The notes under the pieces were generated by a model. It was not told where the DNA came from and searched no databases. It saw nothing but the letters and a program-made list of their open reading frames with translations. The translations under genes and the position numbers were made by a program. This document shows, in pieces, positions 47,045-56,019 of a stretch of DNA of 64,000 bases; the first letter of the stretch is position 1, and the number at the start of each line of letters is the position of its first letter. The stretch covers positions 1 to 64,000 of the forward strand of contig JABBOW010000033.1 in assembly GCA_012927595.1 (NCBI GenBank). Direction: 5' to 3'. Source of the DNA: Cellulomonas sp. GTDB lineage: Bacteria > Actinomycetota > Actinomycetes > Actinomycetales > Cellulomonadaceae.

Positions 47045-49252
47045 GTGGCAACTGCCCTGTACAGGCTCGGCCGCTTCGCCATGCGACGCCGGTGGTACGT
47101 GCTGCTGGCGTGGCTGCTCGTGCTCGCGGGCGTCGGGACGGCGGCCGTCAGCGGCGGCGGGTCGTTCTCGGACTCGTTCTCGATCCCGGGCACCGAGTCG
47201 GCGCGGGCGCAGACGGTGCTCGCGGAGCGGTTCGGCAGCCAGTTCGCCCAGGAGGCCGCGTCGTCGAGCCGTGAAGGGTCCACGACGACCCCGGCCACCG
47301 CGCGTGTGATCCTGGCTCCCCCCGCCGGCACCACGGTCATGGACCCCGCGACCGCCCAGGCGGCGGGGGCGTTCCTCGCACAGGCCGGTGCCGTCGACGG
47401 CGTCACCGGCGTGAGCGACCCGTTCACCGCCCGGACGATCGCCCCGAACGGCTCGGCCCTCTACGCGGACGTGCAGCTCGCCGCGCCGTCGGCGGACGTC
47501 CCCGCAGCCACCCTCACCGGCCTCAGGGCTGTGGTCAGCGCCGCTCGGGACGGCGGCTGGCGAGCCACGATCAGCGGCGGACCGTTCGCCCCGGCGCTCA
47601 AGATCATCTCCGGCACCGAGTCCGTCGGTCTGCTCGCCGCCCTCGTCGTCCTCGTGGTCACACTCGGCTCGCTCCTCGCGGCCGGCATGCCGATCGTCAC
47701 CGCCCTCCTCGGTGTGGCCATCGGCGCCGCCGGGATCCTCGGCGTGGCGGCGTTCACCGACGTGTCCTCCGCGACCCTCGCGCTCGCCCTCATGCTCGGG
47801 CTTGCGGTCGGTATCGACTACGCGCTGTTCATCCTGTCGCGGTACCGCACGCTCCTCGCCGAGGGCAGCACCCCGCTCGACGCCGTCGGGCGCGCGGTCG
47901 GGACCGCCGGCAGTGCAGTGGTCTTCGCGGGGGTCACCGTGATCATCGCCTCGGCCGGGCTGACCGTGGTCGGGATCCCGTTCCTCGGGACCATGGGCAT
48001 CGCCGCCGCGGCCACCGTGGCGGTCGCCGTGCTCATCGCGATCACCCTGCTGCCGGCGCTGCTCGGCTTCGCGGGTACCCGGCTGAGCCCGCGTCGGGCC
48101 CGCGCGGCGGACAACGAGGACGACGACGCGATCGTCGCCAGCAGGTGGGGACGACTGGTGACCGGTCACCCCGTCATGGTGATCGTCGCTGGGATCGCCG
48201 TCATCGGCACCCTGGCGATCCCCGCCCTCAGCCTGCGCCTGGGCCTGCCCGACGCCAGCCAGTTCCCGGCGAGCACCAACGCGCGCCAGGCCTACGACCT
48301 CCAGGCGGACACGTTCGGACCCGGGTTCAACGGACCGCTCGTCGTCCTCGTCGACTCGCCCGCCGGTGGGGCGGCCCATGCTGCCGCGACCGTCGCCGAA
48401 CGCCTCGGCACCCTCGCCGACGTCGCCCTCGTCGCACCTCCCATCCCCAACCGTGCCGGCGATGCCGCCATCGTCACCGTGATCCCGACCGGCGGGCCCA
48501 ACAGCGAGCAGACCGCGACGCTCGTGCACGCGATCAGGGCCGAGCGTGCCGACCTCGAGCGCGCCACGAGCGCCGACATCACGGTCACCGGCGCGGCCGC
48601 CGCAAACATCGATATCTCAGCGAAGCTCGCCTCTGCGCTGCCGGCGTTCCTGCTGCTCGTCGTCGGGCTCGCGCTCGTCCTGCTTCTCATCGCCTTCCGC
48701 TCGATCCTCGTGCCCGTCACCGCGGCCATCGGCTTTCTGCTGTCCGTCGGCGCCTCGTTCGGTGCGACCGTCGCGGTCTACCAGTGGGGGTGGCTCGCCG
48801 CCGTGTTCAACGTCAGCGGGCCTGGTCCGCTCCTGAGCTTCATGCCGGTGCTGCTCGTCGGGGTGCTGTTCGGGCTGGCCATGGACTACGAGGTGTTCCT
48901 CGTCTCGCGGATGCGGGAGGACTTCGTGCACGGCGCTACCGCTCGCCGCGCCGTCATCGTCGGGTTCGAGCACGGCTCGAGGGTGGTCGTCGCAGCGGCG
49001 ATCATCATGGCGTCCGTCTTCGTTGCCTTCGTCTTCGGCGGCAGCACGACGATCGCCCCGATCGCCTTCGCGCTCGGCGTCGGCATCCTCGTCGACGCGC
49101 TCATCGTCCGGATGACGCTCATCCCGGCGGCCATGACGCTGCTCGGGAGCGCCGCCTGGTGGCTACCCCGCTGGCTCGACCGGGCGCTGCCGTCCGTCGA
49201 CATCGAGGGAGCTCGGCTCAGCCGACAGCTCGCCAAGGTGCCCACGCTCTAG
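47045..49252 (+). CDS. MMPL-family (RND superfamily) exporter
   Basis: The 735-residue protein has twelve predicted transmembrane helices in two MMPL halves, each with a large outer loop after its first helix. The proton-relay-type GLAVGIDYALFILSRYR (about residue 257) and GLAMDYEVFLVSRMRED (about 612) are diagnostic. These transporters export lipids or drugs. The GTG at 47045 follows GGAGATGAGG. Its likely repressor is the divergent TetR protein. Confidence 0.9.
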   Translation: MATALYRLGRFAMRRRWYVLLAWLLVLAGVGTAAVSGGGSFSDSFSIPGTESARAQTVLAERFGSQFAQEAASSSREGSTTTPATARVILAPPAGTTVMDPATAQAAGAFLAQAGAVDGVTGVSDPFTARTIAPNGSALYADVQLAAPSADVPAATLTGLRAVVSAARDGGWRATISGGPFAPALKIISGTESVGLLAALVVLVVTLGSLLAAGMPIVTALLGVAIGAAGILGVAAFTDVSSATLALALMLGLAVGIDYALFILSRYRTLLAEGSTPLDAVGRAVGTAGSAVVFAGVTVIIASAGLTVVGIPFLGTMGIAAAATVAVAVLIAITLLPALLGFAGTRLSPRRARAADNEDDDAIVASRWGRLVTGHPVMVIVAGIAVIGTLAIPALSLRLGLPDASQFPASTNARQAYDLQADTFGPGFNGPLVVLVDSPAGGAAHAAATVAERLGTLADVALVAPPIPNRAGDAAIVTVIPTGGPNSEQTATLVHAIRAERADLERATSADITVTGAAAANIDISAKLASALPAFLLLVVGLALVLLLIAFRSILVPVTAAIGFLLSVGASFGATVAVYQWGWLAAVFNVSGPGPLLSFMPVLLVGVLFGLAMDYEVFLVSRMREDFVHGATARRAVIVGFEHGSRVVVAAAIIMASVFVAFVFGGSTTIAPIAFALGVGILVDALIVRMTLIPAAMTLLGSAAWWLPRWLDRALPSVDIEGARLSRQLAKVPTL

Positions 49253-50167
49253 CATGCGGACATCCCTGATGTCTGTGCCGGGCATCGTGAAGCCCGGCGG
49301 GAGCGCCGACCCGAACGGGTTGCTGCGCCGGTAGGTGCACGTCGGGCAGCAGCGGTTGCCGCTCGTCGTCGGGAACGAGGTCCCGCAGCGCTCGCACCGT
49401 GCCGTCGTCAGGGTCGCCACCCCGACCTCGCGGTCCACGAGCAGCTCGGACCAGGGCCAAGGACCGACCGCTCCCAGCACGCCGGTCGGGCACAGGTCGA
49501 TGCAGCTCCGGCACCCCGTGCACGCCGCCGGGGTCTGCAGCAGCGTGCTGATCGCGATCCCGCCGCCGCCAGAACCGTGCTGGATCCGCAGCGCACCCGG
49601 CGGGCAGGCCAGCACGCAGACATCGCACGCCGTGCACCCGTGCCCGGTCAGCCGTAGGGACGGCGCGTCGAGCTCGGTCAGCTCACGGGTTGCGGTCGGG
49701 ACGAGTGCACGGACCGCCGACACGAGGCGGGTGTGCGGGTCGTCGTCGGGCACGGGAAGGGTGCGCGCGACGCCCCCGGCCAGGCCGAGGAGCAGACGAC
49801 GCGGAACAGGCAGCCCATCAGCCTCGAGCACCGTCCGGCGCGCTTCGGCGGGATCGTCGGTCTCGACGGTGACGCGGTCGACCCCGCCCGCACGGAGCAT
49901 GCGCACCACCGGATCGACCCGTGCGGCCCCCGCCGCCGGGTCGCTGCACCCGTCCAGCCGGACAGCGACGCTATGGGCACCGACGAGCAGCAGCTCGACG
50001 AGCTCGTGGGCGGCGACATCCCGGACGCATGCGGACAGCCGCACGACCGTCCGGTCGGGCTCACCGGGCGACGGGTCGGGATGCTCGGCGCACACGAGCT
50101 CGAGGTCCCGCTCGTCCACCTCGTGGGCGAGCCAGGACTGCAGCGCGTGCAGGCCTCCGGTCGTCAT
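49163..50167 (-). CDS. Ferredoxin-like protein of the DMSO reductase locus (two 4Fe-4S motifs)
   Basis: The 334-residue protein has a 160-residue N-terminal part of unknown type, then two cluster motifs (CTACDVCVLACPPGAL and CTGCRSCIDLCPTGVL) and a rubredoxin-like CERCGTSF...CCPTC zinc/iron ribbon. It overlaps torD by 4 bp and so probably helps deliver electrons or mature the reductase. The 3' end overlaps the convergent MMPL gene by 90 bp. The ATG at 50167 is chosen; a longer frame upstream is a shadow. Confidence 0.75.
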   Translation of the reverse strand: MTTGGLHALQSWLAHEVDERDLELVCAEHPDPSPGEPDRTVVRLSACVRDVAAHELVELLLVGAHSVAVRLDGCSDPAAGAARVDPVVRMLRAGGVDRVTVETDDPAEARRTVLEADGLPVPRRLLLGLAGGVARTLPVPDDDPHTRLVSAVRALVPTATRELTELDAPSLRLTGHGCTACDVCVLACPPGALRIQHGSGGGGIAISTLLQTPAACTGCRSCIDLCPTGVLGAVGPWPWSELLVDREVGVATLTTARCERCGTSFPTTSGNRCCPTCTYRRSNPFGSALPPGFTMPGTDIRDVRMLERGHLGELSAEPSSLDVDGRQRPVEPAG

Positions 50168-50883
50168 GGCGCGCGCAGGAACGCGTCCTGCGCCGCAGCG
50201 AGAGCTCCGAGCCCGAGCGCGGCGACGCCCTGGTAGAAGTGGGTCGTGGCCCCCTGGGCCGCCTGCGTCAGGCACGTCGGGGCCCAGGCCAGCACGTGGT
50301 CGGCGAGGAACGACCGGATCCCCCGCAGGACATGGGCCAGCTCGGCGTCGTCGGCGTCGTCCAGCGCGTCCATGCCCCGCACGCACAGCGTCGCCAGGAA
50401 GTTCACCTCGAGCCCGATGTGGTCGTCCGGCTCCTTGTTCAGGCGCGGGGCGGCCAGGCCGAACTCGGCGTACGCGGCGCGGACCAGCATGGTGTCGCGC
50501 TCGAAGACGAGGTGCTCCTCGGATCGGTGCACGGACTCGTAGGGCGGGGCGATCATGCGGTCCGGACCGAAGAACAGTCGGTTGTAGTCGCGCCGGACGG
50601 CGGTCGCGTCCTCGTGCGCCTGCGCCGACTCCTCGAGCAGCGCGCGCCCGTGCAGGCTCTCGCCGTCGTCCGTGACCGGCCACTGCGCCAGCTGGTCCGC
50701 CGCGCGCACCCGGTCGACGAGCTCGGCTTCCGGCGCTTCGCCGAGCAGGCTCGCCAGCACGGTGAACACCGCGGCGAAGCGGTCCAGGGTCACCCCGAGG
50801 GCCTCTCGGTCCGCCATGAGCAGCCCGAGCTGCTCGTCGGCTTCAGACGCCGACGGGTCGGTCGGCTCGGCTGTCGTCGTCAT
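50164..50883 (-). CDS. TorD/DmsD-family molybdoenzyme chaperone
   Basis: The 239-residue helical protein has the TorD-family stretch RRDYNRLFFGPDRMIAPPYESVH and EVNFLATLC, then HVLAWAPTCLTQAA. Such chaperones bind the Tat signal of DMSO/TMAO reductases and hold them until cofactor is inserted. Its client is DmsA encoded nearby. It starts 180 bp from the divergent carboxymuconolactone decarboxylase-like gene. Confidence 0.85.
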   Translation of the reverse strand: MTTTAEPTDPSASEADEQLGLLMADREALGVTLDRFAAVFTVLASLLGEAPEAELVDRVRAADQLAQWPVTDDGESLHGRALLEESAQAHEDATAVRRDYNRLFFGPDRMIAPPYESVHRSEEHLVFERDTMLVRAAYAEFGLAAPRLNKEPDDHIGLEVNFLATLCVRGMDALDDADDAELAHVLRGIRSFLADHVLAWAPTCLTQAAQGATTHFYQGVAALGLGALAAAQDAFLRAP

Positions 50884-51064
50884 CGTGACTGCCTCTCGGT
50901 GGGGATTCCCCTCCATCGTCGCCGACGTCCCGGCGGGGGCTGTGGGCCCTTCGCCCCAGCGACCGGGACCGCTGTCCCGGGACGGCGGACGCCCGTCGTG
51001 CCACGATGACGGCGTGTACAACCCCGTCGGAAGGCGGGGAGGTCCTGCCACGGAGGAGCCTGAC

Positions 51065-51397
51065 ATGCCTGAGATCCAGTCCGACCATCTCCCGGACGTC
51101 TACCTGGGCTTCCGGCAGCGGTTCGCCGACATCGCCGCCGGCCAGGACGCCCTTGCGCGGGCAGTCGACGCGGCCGGGCCGCTCGAGGAGAAGACCAAGC
51201 GCCTGGTCAAGCTGGGGATCGCAGTCGGCGCGCAGGCGGACGGCGCCGTCCGCTCCAACGTACGCAAGGCCCTTGCAGCCGGCGCGAGCATCGCGGAGAT
51301 CGAGCAGGTCATCCTGCTCGCCATGACGACGCGCGGGTTCCCGGCGACCGTCGCCGCATGGCAGTGGATGAACGAGGTCGTGGGGGAGCAGGCATGA
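51065..51397 (+). CDS. Carboxymuconolactone decarboxylase-family protein (AhpD-like)
   Basis: The 110-residue helical protein has the family core LEEKTKRLVKLGIAVGAQAD, RSNVRKALAAGASIAEIEQVI and TTRGFPATVAAWQW. The AhpD CxxC pair is absent, so a redox role is unlikely. It overlaps the DUF6457 gene by 4 bp. Its place inside the dms locus suggests a link to anaerobic respiration, but the role is unknown. Confidence 0.8.
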   Translation: MPEIQSDHLPDVYLGFRQRFADIAAGQDALARAVDAAGPLEEKTKRLVKLGIAVGAQADGAVRSNVRKALAAGASIAEIEQVILLAMTTRGFPATVAAWQWMNEVVGEQA

Positions 51398-51699
51398 CAA
51401 CCGACGAGAGCGACAAGATGGCGGTCATGAACGCCTGGCTCGACGCCGTGTGCGCCGAGCTTGGCGTCGGCCGCTCGGTGATGGACGCGAACATGACGGG
51501 GTTGCTGGACCTCATCCGGGACGTCGCGCACGGACCGAGCCGGCCAGGCGCGCCGATGACGGCGTTCCTCGTGGGTCTGGCGAGCGCGACCGCGTCGACC
51601 GACCCTGACGTGAAGGCACGGGCGGTCGCTGAGCGCGTCGAGGCCGTGAACCGCCTCGTGGCCGGATGGCCGGCGACCGCGACGTCGTCCGACCGCTGA
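51394..51699 (+). CDS. DUF6457 protein (molybdopterin-linked)
   Basis: The 101-residue protein matches small DUF6457 proteins: NAWLDAVCAELGV, LDLIRDVAHGPSRPGAPMTAFLVGLA. In other actinobacteria this domain stands next to or is fused with molybdenum-cofactor genes such as mobA, as I recall, which fits the site between torD and dmsC. Start overlaps the previous stop. Confidence 0.75.
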   Translation: MTTDESDKMAVMNAWLDAVCAELGVGRSVMDANMTGLLDLIRDVAHGPSRPGAPMTAFLVGLASATASTDPDVKARAVAERVEAVNRLVAGWPATATSSDR

Positions 51700-51774
51700 G
51701 CGCGAGCAGCACCCCGAGCCGGATGTGCGGCGGGCCCGGACCGGTGTGCTGGTCCGGGGCCGTCGCTGGCTGGT

Positions 51775-52707
51775 TCACATGCCGATGCGGACCATCGAGT
51801 CGTAGAACAGCGACCGGCCGATGAGCTCCCCGGCCAGGACCAGGACGAACGCGGACGTCGCGATGATCGCCAGGGTGCGGACCTGCGCGGTCGGGGTCGC
51901 GTACCGGTAGAGGAACACCGCGAGCAGCCCGGCCCCGAGGAACACCAGGACGAGCCGGGCGATGAACCACACCCCGGAGAACACCAGGGCCGAGCGTCCC
52001 GCGGCGCCACCGGCAGCCGACAGGCCACTGATGTGCATCGGGATGATCACGAACTCCACCCCGAGCAGCGCGACCGCGCCCAGGCCGATGCCCTTGAGGC
52101 ACGACGAGAGCATCGTGCGGGTTGCGTCGTCGACATGGAACACGTTCCCGGACTTCGCCGCGGCCCGACGGCGCCACATCAGAGCACCCATGAACGCCGC
52201 ACCGACCGCGAGCGAGCCGAGCAGGAACGTCGTGGTGAAGAACTGCGCCGGAGTGGCCCACGAGTGCCAGGCCGGGACCGTCTCGAGCGTGTAATAGATC
52301 ATGCTCATCACATACACGAGCGTCAGACCGACCAGGGCCGTGAGCGCCGCGAGGGCCTGACGGAGCCGCGGGCTGCCCCACTTGAACCACTGCACCACGG
52401 CGAAGAGGAACCCCAGACCGGCGAACAGCAGCCCGAACACGATCTCCCGGCTCAGCCACGACGACCCGAGGTGGCGCACGACGTTCAGGGTGTGGAAGAC
52501 GTCGTTCATGTGGAACATCGACGCGATCAGGCCCAGCACCAACGCCGGCCCGATCGCATACAGCGCCGGGTCGGTGACCTTGTCGACCGACTCCTTGCCG
52601 AACCGGCGGCCGGCCACGACCTGGACGACGCCCAGGACCACGAAGGCCCCCACGCTCATCTGGGCCAGGACCGTGAAGATGATCATCGGCAGCTCATGGG
52701 TGTTCAT
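51775..52707 (-). CDS. dmsC: DMSO reductase membrane anchor subunit
   Basis: The 310-residue protein has eight predicted transmembrane helices, starting MNTHELPMIIFTVLAQMSVG, and the DmsC pattern FHMNDVFHTLNVVRHLGSSW with LSREIVF. It would oxidise menaquinol and pass electrons to DmsB. Starts 5 bp after dmsB. Confidence 0.92.
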   Translation of the reverse strand: MNTHELPMIIFTVLAQMSVGAFVVLGVVQVVAGRRFGKESVDKVTDPALYAIGPALVLGLIASMFHMNDVFHTLNVVRHLGSSWLSREIVFGLLFAGLGFLFAVVQWFKWGSPRLRQALAALTALVGLTLVYVMSMIYYTLETVPAWHSWATPAQFFTTTFLLGSLAVGAAFMGALMWRRRAAAKSGNVFHVDDATRTMLSSCLKGIGLGAVALLGVEFVIIPMHISGLSAAGGAAGRSALVFSGVWFIARLVLVFLGAGLLAVFLYRYATPTAQVRTLAIIATSAFVLVLAGELIGRSLFYDSMVRIGM

Positions 52708-52711
52708 CTGT

Positions 52712-53329
52712 TCACAGCTCCCCAGGGTTGGCCACGAACCCGGTCCCGGACCCCGTGGGCTGAGCATCGCGATGCGGCGTGATGACCAGACGCGGACGCG
52801 TGATCGCCGGATCGGGCAACGGCTCGACCGCCGCGAGTGTCCCGTGCTTGGCACGCAGCTCGTCGATCGGGCCCCACCCCAGGGCGCGCGACGGGCACGC
52901 CGCCACGCACGCCGGGTCCTGGCCCTCGGCCCGGTAGTCGGCGCACATGTCGCACTTGGTCATGTGCCCGGTCGCCGCGTTGAGCTGCGGCGCCGAGTAC
53001 GGGCACGCCCACTCGCAGTACCGACACCCGACGCACTTGGTCTGGTCGATCGTGACGATCCCGTCCTCACCCTGGGACATCGCCGTCGTCGGGCACACCC
53101 GCACGCAGATCGGGTCTTCGCAGTGGTTGCACGCGATCGACGTGTAGTACGAGAACACGTTCGGCACGACCGTGTCACCGTCCTGCTGCCACGTCCCCCC
53201 CGCGTACTCCGCGACCCTGCGCCAACTGATACCCACCGCGTGATCGTGCTTGTCCTTGCACGCCACCGAACACGCCTTGCACCCCGTGCACAGCGTCTGG
53301 TCGAAGTAGAAACCCAGCTTCTCCGCCAT
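52712..53329 (-). CDS. dmsB: DMSO reductase iron-sulfur subunit
   Basis: The 205-residue protein has four cysteine groups for 4Fe-4S clusters: CTGCKACSVACKDKHD, CNHCEDPICVRVCPTTAM, CVGCRYCEWACPYSAPQ and CDMCADY...CVAACPSRAL. It links DmsC to DmsA. It starts 3 bp after dmsA. Confidence 0.95.
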   Translation of the reverse strand: MAEKLGFYFDQTLCTGCKACSVACKDKHDHAVGISWRRVAEYAGGTWQQDGDTVVPNVFSYYTSIACNHCEDPICVRVCPTTAMSQGEDGIVTIDQTKCVGCRYCEWACPYSAPQLNAATGHMTKCDMCADYRAEGQDPACVAACPSRALGWGPIDELRAKHGTLAAVEPLPDPAITRPRLVITPHRDAQPTGSGTGFVANPGEL

Positions 53330-53331
53330 GG

Positions 53332-55782
53332 TCAGGCCTTCTCAATCTGAACGAGGTTCGTGTGCTGGGGGTTCCCCTTCGACAGCGGGGACGGGTGCCA
53401 GGTCGTCAAGGTATTGATGCAACCGCCCGTGTCCACGCCCTTGGCGTCCGGCGAGTACCACGCGCCCTGCGGGACCGAGAGGACACCAGGCATGATCCGT
53501 GGCGTCACACGCGCCGGCAGCTCGATCCGGCCGCGGTCGTTGAACACGTGCACGACGTCGTCGTTGACGATGCCGCGGTCCTCGGCGTCCTTCGTGTTCA
53601 TCCACACGACCTGGGGGTGGGCCTCCTGGAGCCAATCCACGCTGCCGTAGGACGAGTGCGTGCGGCCCTTGAAGTGGTGTCCGATGACTTGCAGGGGGTA
53701 CTTGTCGTTGGTCTTGGCCTCCTCGGCACCCTCCCAGGTCGCGACGTACTCGGGGAGGGCGGTGATGACGTCACCCTTGGTGTCTCCGAACGTCCAGGTC
53801 GCGGCCATCTTCCAGAGGCGCTCCGAGAAGATCTCGATCTTTCCGGACGGCGTCTTCAACGGGTTCTTCACCGGGTCGTCGCGGAATGCCTTGCTGGCGA
53901 CGAACGTACCGTCCGGGTTGGAGACCCGGAACACGCCCTTGTCGTGGAACTCCTCCTCGGTGTAGATCCCCGGGACGGACGCGCTGGTCTTCCGGATCAG
54001 CTCCGAGCGCCACTCCTCCTGCGTCCGACCTTCGGTGAACTTCTCCTCGACGCCCATCTTGGCGGCCAGGGCCGCGCACATGTCGTAGTGAGACCGAGCC
54101 TCGAACAGCGGCGCGATGGCCTGGTCGGCGATGATGGCGTACGCCGTGTCGCCGGAGTACTCGCTCGCGATGAAGTCGACCTCCTCGGCGTTCGTCGTCC
54201 CCGGCAGCAGGATGTCGGCGTAGCGCGCGGATGCCGTGAGGTGGTTGTCGACGACGACGATGAGCTCGCACAACGAGTCGTCCTCGAGGAGCTTCGTGGT
54301 CCGGTTCGCGTCCGAGTGCTGGTTGACGAGCGTGTTGCCAGCGACGTTGATGATCAGCTTGATCGGGACGTCGAGCTTCTTCTTACCCTGCACGCCGTCC
54401 GCGATGTCGGTCATCTCGGCACCGCGCGCGATCGCGTCCGTCCACATGAAGCACGAGATCTTCGTCTTGATCGGGTTGTCGATCGAGAACCTCGCGAGCG
54501 GGAAGCGAATTGTTCCCTCGCGTGATCCGTTGCCTCCCCCGTGGATGCCGACATTTCCCGTCAGGATTGGGAGCATCATCACCGCACGGCAGTTGTTCTC
54601 ACCGTTCGCCTGCCGCTGCAGACCCCAGCCCTGCATGATCGCGCACGGCTTCGCGGTCCCGATCTCGTGGGCCAGCCCGAGGATGACGTCCACCGGGATG
54701 CCGGTGATCGGCGAGGCCCAGTCCGGCGCCTTGGCGACACCATCCGGCCCGGTTCCGAGGATGTAGCTCTTGTAGGAGCTCCCCGCGGGGATCCCTGCGG
54801 GGAGGTGCTCCTCGTCGTAGCCGACGCAGTACGTGTCGAGGAACTGCTGGTCGACCATGTCCTCGCTGATCAGGACGTGGGCGATCGCGGCGACGAGCGC
54901 CGCGTCCGTGCCGGGGCGGATCGGGATCCACTGGTCTGCGAGATCGAGCGCCGTCTCGGAATACCGCGGGTCGATGACGATCGTCCGCGTCTTGAAGTCC
55001 TTGTTGGACTTCTGCGCGTTCCACATGTTCCCGCCACCGCTCATGCGGGTCTCGACGGGGTTGTCCCCCCAGTACACGACGAGCTTCGAGTGGACGGTGT
55101 CGCCGATGGAGTTCGACTCGATGCGCTCGCCGTACATGAACGGCATGGCGAACGAGATCTGCGACGTGCTGTAGCTGCCATACATGCCGAGGTAGCCACC
55201 CAGGGTGGACAACAGGCGGGTCCAGGCGGTGTTGGTGATGTTCCCACCGGTCACTCCGGAGCCGTACTGGTAGTAGACGGCCTCGTTGCCGTAGTCCGCG
55301 ATGACCCGCTTCAGCTCGGACGCGATCGTGCCGAGAGCCTCGTCCCACGAGATCTGCTCCCACTCGCCGGCTCCACGCTTCGTGCCGGGCTTGCGGCGCA
55401 TCGGCGTCTTGAGGCGATCAGGGTTGTACACACGCCGCCGGAAGGACCGCCCGCGGACGCAGGCTCGCAGCTGGGGACCATCGAGGTCCTGTGAGCCGGT
55501 CGTGTCAGTGTCCACCCGCACGAGGCTGCCGTCCTTGACATGCAGTCGCAGCGCGCACCGGGACCCGCAGTTCACCAGGCAGGCGTTCCAGACGGTCTTC
55601 TCGTCCGTGCTGCCGGCCACAGTCGAGGTCACGGCGTTCGCAGGGCCGACGCCGGGCAGCAGCCCGAAGGCCGCGCCCGTGCCGACCAGTGCCACGCCGC
55701 CGCCGGCGATACCCGACCATTTGAGGAACGAGCGGCGTGGGATCCCGCTGGTGGGGGGCTTCTCGGTCGTCGCAGCCGTCAT
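53332..55782 (-). CDS. dmsA: DMSO/TMAO-type molybdopterin oxidoreductase, catalytic subunit, Tat-exported
   Basis: The 816-residue subunit starts with a twin-arginine signal (GIPRRSFLKWSGIAGGG, Arg16-Arg17). A 4Fe-4S site CLVNCGSRC with a fourth Cys near LRACVRG follows, then the Mo-bis-MGD domains: YYQYGSGVTGGN, MYGSYSTSQIS (likely Ser ligand region) and YWGDNPVETRMSGGG, as in DmsA. It reduces S- or N-oxides as terminal acceptor. First of dmsABC, with a candidate oxygen-responsive promoter. Confidence 0.93.
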   Translation of the reverse strand: MTAATTEKPPTSGIPRRSFLKWSGIAGGGVALVGTGAAFGLLPGVGPANAVTSTVAGSTDEKTVWNACLVNCGSRCALRLHVKDGSLVRVDTDTTGSQDLDGPQLRACVRGRSFRRRVYNPDRLKTPMRRKPGTKRGAGEWEQISWDEALGTIASELKRVIADYGNEAVYYQYGSGVTGGNITNTAWTRLLSTLGGYLGMYGSYSTSQISFAMPFMYGERIESNSIGDTVHSKLVVYWGDNPVETRMSGGGNMWNAQKSNKDFKTRTIVIDPRYSETALDLADQWIPIRPGTDAALVAAIAHVLISEDMVDQQFLDTYCVGYDEEHLPAGIPAGSSYKSYILGTGPDGVAKAPDWASPITGIPVDVILGLAHEIGTAKPCAIMQGWGLQRQANGENNCRAVMMLPILTGNVGIHGGGNGSREGTIRFPLARFSIDNPIKTKISCFMWTDAIARGAEMTDIADGVQGKKKLDVPIKLIINVAGNTLVNQHSDANRTTKLLEDDSLCELIVVVDNHLTASARYADILLPGTTNAEEVDFIASEYSGDTAYAIIADQAIAPLFEARSHYDMCAALAAKMGVEEKFTEGRTQEEWRSELIRKTSASVPGIYTEEEFHDKGVFRVSNPDGTFVASKAFRDDPVKNPLKTPSGKIEIFSERLWKMAATWTFGDTKGDVITALPEYVATWEGAEEAKTNDKYPLQVIGHHFKGRTHSSYGSVDWLQEAHPQVVWMNTKDAEDRGIVNDDVVHVFNDRGRIELPARVTPRIMPGVLSVPQGAWYSPDAKGVDTGGCINTLTTWHPSPLSKGNPQHTNLVQIEKA

Positions 55783-55830
55783 GATGATCCTCTCGGACTC
55801 ACTGTGAAACGCTCGTTCGCTCCGGTGCGT

Positions 55831-55881
55831 TACTTATATGCTGGTCAGGATTGGGCTGACACCCTAGGGCATTGGTCCTAG
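55831..55881 (-). promoter_or_regulatory. dmsA promoter with DosR/DevR-like palindrome
   Basis: On the minus strand TATAAG (55838-55833) is a good -10 element with no recognisable -35. The palindrome CTAGG-N8-CCTAG (55864-55881) is centred about 46 bp before the likely start site, where an activator contacts polymerase. Its core, AGGGCATTGGTCCT, resembles DosR/DevR boxes controlling hypoxia genes in actinobacteria. Confidence 0.5.
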
Positions 55882-55884
55882 AGG

Positions 55885-55911
55885 CACCAGCAGAATTGTT
55901 CTCTGCTGGTG
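55885..55911. terminator. 10-bp inverted repeat upstream of dmsA
   Basis: CACCAGCAGA and TCTGCTGGTG pair perfectly around a 7-nt loop. It lies upstream of the dmsA promoter palindrome and before the MFS gene. It could be a second operator or an insulating terminator; no transcript is known to end here. Confidence 0.4.
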
Positions 55912-56019
55912 TCGGGAATCCATTGCTTATTCACGTCTTGTGTCTATTTAATTGCCGGTCTGCGCCGCAGTCGCGCTCGCTCGCACGGCCCCGTCCGACC
56001 CCGCGGCTACAGTGGCGCG

